64,000 nucleotides of DNA from Pseudomonas sp. R76 (lineage in GTDB: Bacteria > Pseudomonadota > Gammaproteobacteria > Pseudomonadales > Pseudomonadaceae): positions 4,898,001 through 4,962,000 of the forward strand of contig NZ_CP019428.1 in assembly GCF_009834565.1 (NCBI RefSeq), written 5' to 3'. Made by a program: the position numbers and the translations under genes. The notes under the pieces are model-generated. The model was given only the letters and a program-made list of their open reading frames with translations. It searched no databases and was not told the DNA's origin. This document shows positions 36,675 through 45,539 of the stretch, piece after piece (the stretch's first letter is position 1; every line of letters begins with the position of its first letter).

Positions 36675-38186
36675 ATGAATAATAAAAACAACGATAAAAG
36701 TATTCGAAAGATAGAAACCAACGGGGTCGAACAGATCCCGGACCACGAACGTACCGCCGGGCCCAAGGATCTGTTTCGTCTGATCTTCGGCGGTGCCAAT
36801 ACCTTTGCCACCGCCGTGCTGGGCTCATTCCCCGTGCTGTTCGGCTTGTCGTTCCAGGCCGGTGTCTGGGCGATTGTGCTGGGCGTGCTGGTGGGCGCGG
36901 TGATCCTGGCGCCGATGGGCCTGTTCGGGCCGATCAATGGCACGAACAACGCCGTGTCTTCCGGTGCGCACTTTGGTGTCCACGGGCGGATTGTCGGCTC
37001 GTTTCTGTCGCTGCTGACGGCGATTGCCTTCTTCTCACTGTCGGTGTGGAGTTCAGGTGATGCACTGGTCGGCGGTGCGAAACGGCTGATCGGCCTGCCG
37101 GAAACAGACCTGACCCTGGGCCTGGCCTACGGTCTGTTCGCCCTGCTGGTGCTGACCGTGTGCATCTATGGTTTTCGCTTCATGCTGTGGGTCAACCGTA
37201 TCGCGGTGTGGGCAGCGAGCCTGCTGTTCCTGCTGGGTATCTTCGCCTTTGCACCGGCCTTCGACAGCCACTTCGCTGGCACTGTCGCGCTTGGCCAGAC
37301 CGGCTTCTGGGCTGCCTTCATTGGCGCTGCGCTGGTGGCCATGAGCAACCCGATTTCCTTTGGGGCATTTCTCGGTGACTGGTCGCGCTACATCCCGCGT
37401 GAGACGCCGAAAATGCGCATCATGCTGGCCGTCGTCCTGGCCCAGATCGCCACCTTGATTCCGTTTCTGTTCGGCTTGGCCACCGCGACCATCGTGGCGA
37501 TCAAGGCACCGGACTACATCGCCGCGAACAACTACGTCGGCGGCTTGCTGGCCGTGGCACCGAGCTGGTTCTTCCTGCCGGTGTGCCTGATTGCGGTGAT
37601 CGGCGGCATGTCAACCGGCACCACCTCGCTGTATGGCACGGGGCTGGACATGTCCAGCGTGTTCCCGCGCCTGCTGTCGCGGGTCAAGGCCACGCTGCTG
37701 ATCGGGGTGATGTCGATTGCCTTCATCTTTATCGGACGTTTCGCCGCCAACCTGGTGCAGAGCGTGTCGACCTTCGCCGTGCTGATCATCACCTGCACCA
37801 CGCCGTGGATGGTGATGATGATCATCGGCCTGATCGTGCGCCGCGGCTTCTATTGCCCGGATGACTTGCAGGTGTTCACCCGCGGTGAAACCGGTGGGCG
37901 CTACTGGTTCAGCCATGGCTGGAACTGGCGCGGGCTGGGGGCCTGGATCCCGAGTGCGTTGGTGGGCCTGTGCTTCGTCAACCTGCCGGGGCAGTTTGTC
38001 GGGCCGCTGGGCAACCTGGCCGATGGCATCGATATCAGCTTGCCGGTAACGCTGGGGCTGGCGTCGGTGGTGTACCTGAGTTTGCTTCGCCTGTTCCCGG
38101 AACCAGCGGCTGTTTATGGCCCCACCGCCCCTCGCAGCCAGCGCACGGATGCGCGCGTTAAATCGGCACTGCAACAAGCCGCCTGA
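36675..38186 (+). CDS. NCS1-type cytosine/purine permease-like transporter (PA1419 type)
   Basis: A 503-residue inner-membrane transporter with about 12 hydrophobic segments. N-terminal DHERTAGPKDLFRLIFGGANTFATAVLG and GPINGTNNAVSSGAHFGVHGR follow the NCS1 plan, with SNPISFGAFLGDWSRYIP in the middle. In the gbu context it may bring in guanidinobutyrate or a related compound; typical NCS1 substrates are nucleobases, hydantoins and allantoin. It lies 21 bases after the SnoaL-like gene. Confidence 0.85.
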   Translation: MNNKNNDKSIRKIETNGVEQIPDHERTAGPKDLFRLIFGGANTFATAVLGSFPVLFGLSFQAGVWAIVLGVLVGAVILAPMGLFGPINGTNNAVSSGAHFGVHGRIVGSFLSLLTAIAFFSLSVWSSGDALVGGAKRLIGLPETDLTLGLAYGLFALLVLTVCIYGFRFMLWVNRIAVWAASLLFLLGIFAFAPAFDSHFAGTVALGQTGFWAAFIGAALVAMSNPISFGAFLGDWSRYIPRETPKMRIMLAVVLAQIATLIPFLFGLATATIVAIKAPDYIAANNYVGGLLAVAPSWFFLPVCLIAVIGGMSTGTTSLYGTGLDMSSVFPRLLSRVKATLLIGVMSIAFIFIGRFAANLVQSVSTFAVLIITCTTPWMVMMIIGLIVRRGFYCPDDLQVFTRGETGGRYWFSHGWNWRGLGAWIPSALVGLCFVNLPGQFVGPLGNLADGIDISLPVTLGLASVVYLSLLRLFPEPAAVYGPTAPRSQRTDARVKSALQQAA

Positions 38187-38221
38187 TCGCCCATAAAAAC
38201 GATAATCGGAGACCCGCCGTC

Positions 38222-39604
38222 ATGGCTTTGGATTTATTCGTCGTACTCATCTACGCCGCCGGCATGCTCGTGCTCGGCTATTACGGCATGCGCCGCGCCA
38301 AGACCCACGAAGACTACCTCGTCGCCGGTCGTAACCTGGGTCCGTCGCTGTACATGGGCACCATGGCTGCCACCGTGCTGGGCGGTGCGTCCACCGTCGG
38401 CACCGTGCGCCTGGGCTATGTCCACGGTATTTCCGGCTTCTGGCTGTGCGCCGCACTGGGTGCCGGGATCATCGCGCTGAACCTGTTCCTGGCCAAGCCG
38501 CTGCTGAAGCTGAAGATCTTCACCGTCACCCAAGTCCTGGAAAAACGCTACAACCCCATGGCCCGTCAAGCGAGCGCAGTGATCATGCTGGCCTACGCGC
38601 TGATGATCGGCGTGACCTCGATCCTGGCCATCGGCACCGTGCTGCAAGTGCTGTTCGGCCTGCCGTTCTGGGTCTCGGTGTTGCTGGGCGGTGGCGTGGT
38701 GGTGGTGTATTCAACCATCGGCGGCATGTGGTCGCTGACGCTGACCGACATCGTGCAGTTCGTGATCAAGACCGTCGGCCTGATGTTTATCCTGCTGCCG
38801 ATCTGCCTGTACCGCGTCGGCGGCTGGGACCAACTGGTGGCCAAGCTGCCGGCGTCGAATTTCAGCTTCACCGAAATCGGCTGGGACACGATCATCACCT
38901 ACTTCATGATCTACTTTTTCGGCATCCTGATCGGCCAGGACATCTGGCAACGGGTGTTCACCGCCCGTGACGAAAAGGTCGCCCAGTACGCAGGCACGTT
39001 CGCCGGTTTCTACTGCATCCTCTACGGCCTGGCCTGCGCGTTGATCGGCATGGCGGCGCACGTACTGCTGCCGAACCTGGACAACGTCAACAACGCCTTC
39101 GCCGCCATCGTCAAAGCCTCGCTGCCGGACGGCATTCGCGGCCTGGTGATTGCCGCTGCCCTGGCAGCGATGATGTCCACCGCCAGCGCCGGTTTGCTCG
39201 CCGCCTCCACCGTATTGACCGAAGACCTGCTGCCGCGTCTGCGTGGCGGCAAGCAATCGAGCCTGAACATCAACCGCCTGTTTACCCTGCTGACCGGCTT
39301 TGCCGTGCTGGGTATCGCGCTGGTGGTGAATGATGTGATCAGCGCCCTGACCCTGGCCTACAACCTGTTGGTGGGCGGCATGCTGATCCCATTGATGGGC
39401 GCGATTTTCTGGAAGCGCGCGACCACATCGGGGGCGATTGCGTCCATGACCTTGGGCTTCGTAACCGCGCTGGTGTTTATGTTCAAGGATGGTTTGGACG
39501 CGAACACGCCGATCTACTACAGCCTGGCGGTCGGGCTGGTGAGTTTTGTACTGGTGAGTATGGTGTCGCGCCGGCCGGAGGCAGTGGTGGCGCGAGCGAT
39601 TTGA
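38222..39604 (+). CDS. Sodium:solute symporter (SSS family, PA1418 type)
   Basis: 460 residues, about 13 transmembrane segments. YAAGMLVLGYYGMRRAKTHEDYLVAGRNLG is the SSS N-terminal signature, then GGASTVGTVRLGYVHG. The Na+-site helix is around AAALAAMMSTASAGLLAASTVL. Last gene of the gbu operon, closed by a strong terminator. Substrate unknown; context suggests a guanidino acid or amino acid. Confidence 0.88.
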   Translation: MALDLFVVLIYAAGMLVLGYYGMRRAKTHEDYLVAGRNLGPSLYMGTMAATVLGGASTVGTVRLGYVHGISGFWLCAALGAGIIALNLFLAKPLLKLKIFTVTQVLEKRYNPMARQASAVIMLAYALMIGVTSILAIGTVLQVLFGLPFWVSVLLGGGVVVVYSTIGGMWSLTLTDIVQFVIKTVGLMFILLPICLYRVGGWDQLVAKLPASNFSFTEIGWDTIITYFMIYFFGILIGQDIWQRVFTARDEKVAQYAGTFAGFYCILYGLACALIGMAAHVLLPNLDNVNNAFAAIVKASLPDGIRGLVIAAALAAMMSTASAGLLAASTVLTEDLLPRLRGGKQSSLNINRLFTLLTGFAVLGIALVVNDVISALTLAYNLLVGGMLIPLMGAIFWKRATTSGAIASMTLGFVTALVFMFKDGLDANTPIYYSLAVGLVSFVLVSMVSRRPEAVVARAI

Positions 39605-39634
39605 GCTATAAAAGAAGTTAAAGCGGTTTCTTCA

Positions 39635-39670
39635 GCGGGTGCGACGTCGGATGTCGCGCCCGTTTTTTTT
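39635..39670 (+). terminator. Terminator of the gbu operon
   Basis: Stem GCGGGTGCGAC / GTCGCGCCCG around GTCGGAT, followed by eight T residues. Confidence 0.9.
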
Positions 39671-39684
39671 GCCCTACACAAAGC

Positions 39685-39710
39685 AAAAGTGGGAGCGGTC
39701 TTGCTCCCAC
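39685..39710 (-). terminator. REP-like intrinsic terminator of the PA1414/SicX-like transcript
   Basis: GTGGGAGC and GCTCCCAC (39689-39710) form an 8-bp stem around a 6-base loop. On the minus strand TTTTGCTTT follows. It is a short form of the REP palindrome used here as a terminator. Confidence 0.75.
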
Positions 39711-39735
39711 ATTTAAACTGTGGCCGGCCGAACGA

Positions 39736-39858
39736 TTAGCGCCGACGTGGACGACGCTGCTCATCATCTGTGCGAATCGGCACAGGTTGCAGCGGTGGCT
39801 CGATCAAACCGAGCGCGACGCCAACGTCGTGGAGCCAGTTTTGAATTTTCTCTTTCAT
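39736..39858 (-). CDS. PA1414-family micro-protein / SicX sRNA locus homologue
   Basis: 40 codons: starts MKEKIQNWLHDVGVALG, continues LIEPPLQPVPIRT and ends in an Arg-rich tail RRPRRR. AAGGGG lies 6-8 bases before the ATG. The protein matches P. aeruginosa PA1414, whose transcript is the Anr-controlled small RNA SicX (linked to anaerobic ubiquinone synthesis and chronic/acute infection), as I remember it. The gene lies beside the PA1418-PA1422 homologues, so synteny supports it. The functional product may be the RNA, the peptide or both. Confidence 0.8.
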   Translation of the reverse strand: MKEKIQNWLHDVGVALGLIEPPLQPVPIRTDDEQRRPRRR

Positions 39859-39975
39859 GGTTGTCCCCTTTGCGGGTAATGCGAGTCGGCGAGAGTTTTT
39901 CGCCTTTTCCTACAGTGATAGTAGCCCTAAGCCCTACGTAATGCTTGAACGAAAACACAACGAACTATTACTGAA

Positions 39976-39989
39976 TTGATCCAAATCCA
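39976..39989 (-). promoter_or_regulatory. Candidate Anr/Fnr box upstream of the PA1414-like gene
   Basis: On the plus strand TTGATCCAAATCCA matches 9 of 10 fixed bases of TTGAT-N4-ATCAA. Its centre is 124 bases before the ATG. A possible -10 (TACTAT at 39922-39917) would place it near -72, a class I position. Confidence 0.55.
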
Positions 39990-39999
39990 GACGGATCGT

Positions 40000-40893
40000 T
40001 CAAGCAATCGCGCGGGCGTCCTGCAAGAAATTGGCTTTACCTTCCTGCTGCAGGTCGATCCATGCGTTGAGGTTAGCGCCGAGCATACCCTTTCGCCACA
40101 TCAGCCAGGTCGTTGCAGTAGCAAAAGGCCCTGTCAGGGGATGAACGGACACACTGCCCTTGCCTGGCAAGCTGTCGAGCATCGATTCGGACATCAATGC
40201 CACGCCGGATCCGGCAATGACGCAGGCAAGCATGCCCTGATAGGACTCAATCTCAATTGCTCGGCCCATGGCCACCCGCTCGTGAGAAAACCAAGTCTCC
40301 AACCGTTCGCGGTAGGCGCAACTGCGGCGAAAAGTGAAGACCGAGCGACCGGCAACATCCTGCGGCCCACGCACAGGCGGGTGATCAGCCTCGCAAATCA
40401 GCACCAGGCGTTCTTCGCACAGCGGCACGCCGTCCAATGTGGCGATGGTCAGCGGGCCGTCCACCAGCGCCGCGTCCAAACGACCGGTGATCAGCCCTTC
40501 CAGCAGTTCACCGCTGGGCGCCGACTGCACCTGCAGGTTCACCATCGGATAGGCCTTGTGATAACGCGCCAGCAGTTGGGGCAAATGAATCGCGGCGGTG
40601 CTGTACATGCTGCCAAGCACAAAGTCACCGGCCGGCTGCCCACCCTGCACGGCGCCGTGGGCTTCGTCGTGCAGTGCGATCAGACGCGTGCTGTAGTCCA
40701 GCAACACTTTGCCCGCAGGAGAAAGCTGCAAACGCTGGCGCTCGCGAACGAACAGCTCGACACCGAGCTGCTCTTCCATTTGCTTGAGCCGGGTCGACAA
40801 GTTCGACGGCACGCGGTGCAGGCGCTCGGCAGCACGGGTGATGGAGCCCTCTTCCGCCACAGCCTGGAAGATCCGCAATTGACTGAACTCCAT
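40000..40893 (-). CDS. LysR-family transcriptional regulator
   Basis: 297 residues from the ATG at 40893 (MEFSQLRIFQAVAEEGSITRAAERL). N-terminal helix-turn-helix (RLHRVPSNLSTRLKQMEEQLGVELF), then an effector domain. Transcribed divergently from the MFS gene at 40997 across 103 bases, so it probably controls that transporter; the inducer is unknown. The upstream codon at 40905 is less likely because the LysR N-terminus aligns from MEFSQL. Confidence 0.88.
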   Translation of the reverse strand: MEFSQLRIFQAVAEEGSITRAAERLHRVPSNLSTRLKQMEEQLGVELFVRERQRLQLSPAGKVLLDYSTRLIALHDEAHGAVQGGQPAGDFVLGSMYSTAAIHLPQLLARYHKAYPMVNLQVQSAPSGELLEGLITGRLDAALVDGPLTIATLDGVPLCEERLVLICEADHPPVRGPQDVAGRSVFTFRRSCAYRERLETWFSHERVAMGRAIEIESYQGMLACVIAGSGVALMSESMLDSLPGKGSVSVHPLTGPFATATTWLMWRKGMLGANLNAWIDLQQEGKANFLQDARAIA

Positions 40894-40996
40894 ACCTTTC
40901 TCCAAAACTGAACAAGTTACTCACTATTATTCATTTTTACAGAAAGTCAATTCACTTTAGCCTAAAGGTCTTCGCTTCCTTGCAGGAAACCTGAAC

Positions 40997-42196
40997 ATGT
41001 CACCGCTGATTCGCTTACTCGCCAGCTTTATCGCGCTAATGATGGCCATGGGCATAGGCCGCTTCGCCCTCACCCCGCAAATGCCGCATTTGCTCAGCGA
41101 GGGGCAGATCGACCTGACCGGCGCCGGGCTGATCGCCGCCGCCAACTACCTCGGTTACTTCGTCGGTGCAGTGGATTCGATTTTTGCGCGCAGCCACCAC
41201 CACGTGCGGGGGCGCCTGTATGGCGGGTTATGGCTGTGCGTACTGCTGACTCTGGCGTCGTATTGGGCGCATGGGTTCTGGCCGCATTTGCTGTTGCGCT
41301 TTGGAACCGGCGTCGCGAGTGCCTGGGCACTGGTGATGATCACCAGTTTGAGCCAGCCGCTGGCAATCGCTGCCGGGCGCCCGCGCTTGGGCGCGTTGGT
41401 GTTTGCCGGCCCGGGGCTGGGGATTCTGTTGACTGGCTTGCTGGCGCTGGGCTCCAACCTGCTGGGCCAGGACTCTGCCACCTTGTGGCTAATATATGGC
41501 GTGGTGGCGCTGGTGATGCTGCTGGCGATCCTGCCGTTTTTACCGAAACCGACCGCCACGGTTACCCACACCACCAGTGCGGGCAGCAACGGCAGCATTG
41601 CGCACCTGTGCTGGATTTACTTTCTGTATGGCCTGGGCTACATCATCCCGGCGACCTTTTTGTCGCAGATGGCCAGTGCGCAATTCAAGGGTGCCTGGCA
41701 GGCCGACCTGTTCTGGCCCTGCTTTGGGCTCGCCGCCGCACTGGGCGTGGTGGTGGCGAGCCTGCGCCGCAAAGACCCGAACACCACTCGCCGCTGGCTG
41801 ATGACAACCTTGTGGCTGCAAGCGGGCGGAGTATTTGCCTGCCTGCTGGGCAATGGCTGGGGCCTGGCGCTGGGCGTGTTGCTGTGCGGCGCGCCATTCC
41901 TGGCCTGCATGCAACTGGTGATGGCGCGCTTGCGTGAGGTGGCGCCCCACGGCTACCAGCGCAGTACCGGCTTGCTGACCGCCAGCTTTGCCATCGGCCA
42001 ATTGAGCGGCCCGCTGCTGGCGTCGGTGAGCAGCCATCTCAGCGGTGACCTGCAACCGGCACTGATAGTCGCAGGTGCCGGCTTGTTACTCGCAGGTGCA
42101 GTGTTGCTCAACCGGCAACCATCGGCGTCGGGATGCGAACCTGCTCTCGCCGCGCCAGGACCAGGAAAAACAGCCCACCCAGGAAGCAGCCGGTAA
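40997..42196 (+). CDS. MFS transporter of the YbfB/YjiJ family
   Basis: 399 residues with about 12 hydrophobic segments. The N-terminal MAMGIGRFALTPQMPHLL is the YbfB/YjiJ signature (GIGRFxxxPxMP). Divergent from the LysR gene, with AGGAAACCTGAAC before the ATG. Its last ~29 codons overlap the convergent NCS1 gene by 89 bases; the tail (ASGCEPALAAPGPGKTAHPGSSR) looks like unselected sequence, so a shorter ancestral C-terminus is plausible. Substrate unknown. Confidence 0.85.
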   Translation: MSPLIRLLASFIALMMAMGIGRFALTPQMPHLLSEGQIDLTGAGLIAAANYLGYFVGAVDSIFARSHHHVRGRLYGGLWLCVLLTLASYWAHGFWPHLLLRFGTGVASAWALVMITSLSQPLAIAAGRPRLGALVFAGPGLGILLTGLLALGSNLLGQDSATLWLIYGVVALVMLLAILPFLPKPTATVTHTTSAGSNGSIAHLCWIYFLYGLGYIIPATFLSQMASAQFKGAWQADLFWPCFGLAAALGVVVASLRRKDPNTTRRWLMTTLWLQAGGVFACLLGNGWGLALGVLLCGAPFLACMQLVMARLREVAPHGYQRSTGLLTASFAIGQLSGPLLASVSSHLSGDLQPALIVAGAGLLLAGAVLLNRQPSASGCEPALAAPGPGKTAHPGSSR

Positions 42197-43550
42197 ACCA
42201 GGCAAAGTTGGCCATGCCCTGCAATGCCGGCGTGAAGGTGATCGCAACGCCCACCAGCGTCGCCGGCACCAAGGCTTTGACGGCCGTCCAGTTCACGCCG
42301 CCGTCGAAGTAATAGCGCCCGCTCGGGCTGTCATCGAACAGGGCATCCACGTCGATTTTCTGTTTTTTGATCAGGTAGAAGTCCACCAACAGGATCCCGA
42401 ACAGCGGCCCGATAAAGGCGGCGAGAATATCCAGGGTGTAGTGAATCATCAGCGGATTGTTGAACAGGTTCCATGGGGTAATGAAGATCGACGCGACTGC
42501 CGCGATCATCCCACCGGCACGCCAGCTGATTTTGCTCGGCGCGACGTTGGCGAAGTCAAACGCAGGGGATACGAAGTTGGCGACAATGTTGATGCCGATG
42601 GTAGCCGTCACGAAGGCAAAGGCGCCAAGCAATACGGCCATGCTGTTGTCGATACGCGAAACGGTGGCAATCGGGTCGTGCAGCATTTCGCCAAACACCG
42701 GCAAGGTGCCCGACACGATGACGACGGTCACCAGCGAGAACGCCAGGAAATTCACCGGCAGCCCCCAGAAATTGCCGCGACGCACGTCGCGCATGCTGCG
42801 GCAGTAGCGGCTGAAATCGCCGAAATTCAGCGTCGGCCCGGAGAAATACGACACCACCAGCGCCGTTGCCACAATCACCTGACCAACAGCCTGCCAGCCC
42901 GACAAGGACTTTTCTGCCAGGGTGAAGCTGATATTGGCCCAGCCGGCCTTCCACACAATCCAGCCTGCCAGGGCGAACATCACCGCGTAGACCACCGGAC
43001 CCGCCCAGTCGATAAAGCGTCGGATGGATTCCATACCGGCCCAGAACACCGCAGCTTGCAACACCCACAAGCTAAGGAAACCAAACCAGCCCAAGTAAGA
43101 CAGGCCGGCAAAATGCGGTTCTGCATATACCGCCATTTGTGGGAAAAAGCGCAGCACCACGATGATCAAGGCACTCGAGGCCAGGTACGTCTGAATCCCA
43201 TACCAGGCCACCGCGATCAAGCCGCGTATCACTGCCGGAATATTCGCCCCGAATACGCCAAAGGCCAGCCGGCAGATAACCGGATACGGCACCGCCGCTT
43301 GCTGACTCGGTTTGGCCACCAGATTGGCGATCAATTGCACGATGCAAATGCCCGCGAGCAACGCGATCAGCACCTGCCAGCTGGCCAGCCCGAGCGCAAA
43401 CAGGCTGGCGGCGAAGACGTAACCGCCGACGCTGTGCACGTCGCTCATCCAGAAGGCGAAGATGTTGTACCAGGTCCACTTTTGCGGCAGTGGGCCCAGG
43501 TCCTGGTTGTACAGGCGCGGGCTGTAGCCTTTGGGCAATTGTTCGGTCAT
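42108..43550 (-). CDS. NCS1 family permease (hydantoin/pyrimidine-type)
   Basis: 480 residues from the ATG at 43550 (MTEQLPKGYSPRLYNQDLGP). About 12 membrane helices. WTWYNIFAFWMSDVHSVGGY is the conserved NCS1 helix 1, and FGVFGANIPAVIRGLIAVAWYGIQT is helix 3. Close relatives carry uracil, allantoin or hydantoins. The upstream region has GntR-like palindromes (TTGTATAC near 43616 and CTGTACACAA near 43739), suggesting control by a regulator coded elsewhere. Convergent overlap of 89 bases with the MFS gene. Confidence 0.88.
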   Translation of the reverse strand: MTEQLPKGYSPRLYNQDLGPLPQKWTWYNIFAFWMSDVHSVGGYVFAASLFALGLASWQVLIALLAGICIVQLIANLVAKPSQQAAVPYPVICRLAFGVFGANIPAVIRGLIAVAWYGIQTYLASSALIIVVLRFFPQMAVYAEPHFAGLSYLGWFGFLSLWVLQAAVFWAGMESIRRFIDWAGPVVYAVMFALAGWIVWKAGWANISFTLAEKSLSGWQAVGQVIVATALVVSYFSGPTLNFGDFSRYCRSMRDVRRGNFWGLPVNFLAFSLVTVVIVSGTLPVFGEMLHDPIATVSRIDNSMAVLLGAFAFVTATIGINIVANFVSPAFDFANVAPSKISWRAGGMIAAVASIFITPWNLFNNPLMIHYTLDILAAFIGPLFGILLVDFYLIKKQKIDVDALFDDSPSGRYYFDGGVNWTAVKALVPATLVGVAITFTPALQGMANFAWFTGCFLGGLFFLVLARREQVRIPTPMVAG

Positions 43551-43748
43551 CGCTTGGCTCCTCGAAATACCGGCCTGCGCTGCCGTAACAGAATGCATAC
43601 GGGAGGCGGCATGGTTTGTATACGAGGTATTCAGCAGAATAAGTGCCAATGGCACACAATCCCTCTGGAACGGCGATCCAAAGGGATTGATAAGGGCTTA
43701 AGGCCGGGTGCTACGCTCAGCAACGGTGCACATTAATCCTGTACACAA

Positions 43749-44147
43749 TCAGCGTTGCACCCGATGTGCACACAGATAACCGACGGTACAACACGCGGCC
43801 GTCAGGAACGTGCCCCAGGCCATGTCCATGACCGCCAAGCCAGCAGACCAGCCTTGCAGCGTGGCCCAGTTGCTCAAGTCATAGGTGCCATAGGCCACCA
43901 AGCCAAGCAGCGCACCCAGGCGCGCGGCCCGTTGCCAACTGCCGCTTGGCAGGACCACGAACACCACACAACCGATGACATACAAAAGGTAGAACAGCAC
44001 GGCAGGCAGCAGCCGAGGCTGATCAAGCATCAGCGAGCCGAGCAGGGATTTGTAGGTCGGCCCCATGAGGACGCCGAGCCAGAGGCCGTCGAGCACCAAA
44101 AAAGCGAGCAAGGTGCCGAGGTAAGCGAACAGTGTTTTTTTGGTCAT
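43749..44147 (-). CDS. DUF2177 family membrane protein
   Basis: 132 residues, four hydrophobic segments. It begins MTKKTLFAYLGTLLAFLVLDGLWLG, then MGPTYKSLLGSLM, and has the YDLSNWATLQGW motif of DUF2177. Function unknown. It stands alone on the minus strand between the NCS1 gene and cvfB. Confidence 0.88.
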   Translation of the reverse strand: MTKKTLFAYLGTLLAFLVLDGLWLGVLMGPTYKSLLGSLMLDQPRLLPAVLFYLLYVIGCVVFVVLPSGSWQRAARLGALLGLVAYGTYDLSNWATLQGWSAGLAVMDMAWGTFLTAACCTVGYLCAHRVQR

Positions 44148-44161
44148 TCACGCAGCCTCTG

Positions 44162-44179
44162 CAGGAGCCCAATTGCTCC
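44162..44179. repeat. Short palindrome downstream of cvfB
   Basis: AGGAGC and GCTCCT arms around CCAATT. It may be a weak terminator or a third small REP type. Confidence 0.5.
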
Positions 44180-44199
44180 TACAGAAGAGCAAATCGCAC

Positions 44200-45036
44200 T
44201 CAGCTTAGTTCAATGCGATCAGCGTGAATCACAATCTGACCTTGCTTGTAGAGCGCACCAATGGCCTTTTTGAAGTTGCCTTTGCTGACGCCGAACAAGT
44301 TGCTGATCACCGCCGGGTCGCTTTTATCGCTGACGGGCAGGCTGCCGTTGTTTTCGCGCAACTTGGCGAGGATCTTCGAGTTCAGGCTGGAGGCCGCTTC
44401 CTGGCCGACCGGCTGCAGGCTCAGGCTGATGTTGCCATCGGCGCGGATCTCTTTGATGAAGCCTTTCTCTTCCTTGCCCGGGCGCAGGAACTTGAACACT
44501 TCGTTCTTGTGGATCAGGCCCCAATGCTTGTTGTTGATGATCGCCTTGAAGCCCATGTCCGTGGCTTCGGCCACCAGCAGGTCGACTTCCTGGCCCACCT
44601 GGTAGTTGGCAGGCGTCTTGTCCAGGTAGCGGTCCAGCCGCGCGGTGGCGGTGATGCGCTTGGTGTGCTTGTCGAGATAGACGTGCACCACGCAGTATTC
44701 ACCGGCGGTCAGCTGACGTTTTTCTTCCGAATACGGCAGCAATAAATCCTTTGGCAGACCCCAGTCGAGGAACACGCCAATGCTGTTAACCTCAACGACT
44801 TTCAAACTGGCGAATTCGCCGACTTGAACTTTCGGCTTTTCAGTCGTTGCGATAAGTTTGTCATCGCTGTCCAAGTAAATGAACACGTTCAGCCAGTCTT
44901 CATCTTCACTGGGAATATCTTTGGGGATATACCGATTCGGCAAGAGGATTTCGCCATCTTGCGCACCGTCCAGGTACAAACCAAAGTTAGTGTGTTTAAC
45001 CACTTGCAAGCTGTTGTAGCGCCCGACTAAAGCCAT
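44200..45036 (-). CDS. cvfB: S1-domain RNA-binding protein CvfB
   Basis: 278 residues from the ATG at 45036 (MALVGRYNSLQVVKHTNFGLYLDG). Tandem S1-like domains (VVKHTNFGLYLDG; LKVVEVNSIGVFLDWGLPKDLLLP; a third around VGQEVDLLVAEATDMGFKAI with GLIHKNEVF) and a C-terminal winged helix (VISNLFGVSKGNFKKAIGALYKQGQI). S. aureus CvfB is a regulator of virulence gene expression; in Pseudomonas the role is unproven. Confidence 0.9.
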   Translation of the reverse strand: MALVGRYNSLQVVKHTNFGLYLDGAQDGEILLPNRYIPKDIPSEDEDWLNVFIYLDSDDKLIATTEKPKVQVGEFASLKVVEVNSIGVFLDWGLPKDLLLPYSEEKRQLTAGEYCVVHVYLDKHTKRITATARLDRYLDKTPANYQVGQEVDLLVAEATDMGFKAIINNKHWGLIHKNEVFKFLRPGKEEKGFIKEIRADGNISLSLQPVGQEAASSLNSKILAKLRENNGSLPVSDKSDPAVISNLFGVSKGNFKKAIGALYKQGQIVIHADRIELS

Positions 45037-45359
45037 TTCCAAATACCCTCGTTACGTGGGGCGCATTCTACCCGAGTTGCGCCGCGCACGCGCGCGCGCC
45101 TGAAAAATCGTGGCGTGGCGTGGCGATCCAATGGCACCGCCCCGCTCGTCTGATCAGAGCACTGAATTTTTCCCGAGGAGGCTGGCCGTTTACTCAAACG
45201 CTTTCGAGTTAAAACAGTAAGTTAGGGCGTTATTTCACTGACAAACTTTGGCTGATTCGAGCGCGCTCAATTATTCCTGAGGGATATTTGCCAAGCAATT
45301 GTCAAGTATTTCCTGTACGATGCCTGGCCAAGTTAATTTTCTACAGGTTAGTGGCCGCC
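45037..45359. other. Divergent intergenic region cvfB / 59-aa gene
   Basis: 323 bases. It has a GCGC-rich stretch (45080-45120), a TGGCG triplet run near 45110-45125 and an AT-rich part from 45200 on that probably holds promoters. No open frame or named RNA was recognised. Confidence 0.45.
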
Positions 45360-45539
45360 ATGCGCGTAAAAGCATCCAACAGCAAAGCAAAGCCAGCTCC
45401 AGCCGTTGAAACCAGCGAATCGATCAACAGCCAGATTGCTGCTTTCCTCAAGTCCGGCGGCGAAATCCAGCAAATTGCCAAGGGCGTGAGCGGCCAGACT
45501 TTCGGCCCGTCCAAGCAGATCAGCCTGGGCAAAAAGTAA
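45360..45539 (+). CDS. Small conserved protein (59 aa), SutA-like C-terminal motif
   Basis: Begins MRVKASNSKAKPAPAVET, a disordered Lys/Ala/Pro-rich tail, followed by INSQIAAFLKSGGEIQQIAKG and SGQTFGPSKQISLGKK. The AFLkxGGxIQxI stretch resembles the C-terminal end of the RNA-polymerase-binding regulator SutA (AFLARGGKIQEV as I remember it), but the protein is much shorter. Soluble, basic. Independent promoter region upstream. Confidence 0.7.
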   Translation: MRVKASNSKAKPAPAVETSESINSQIAAFLKSGGEIQQIAKGVSGQTFGPSKQISLGKK

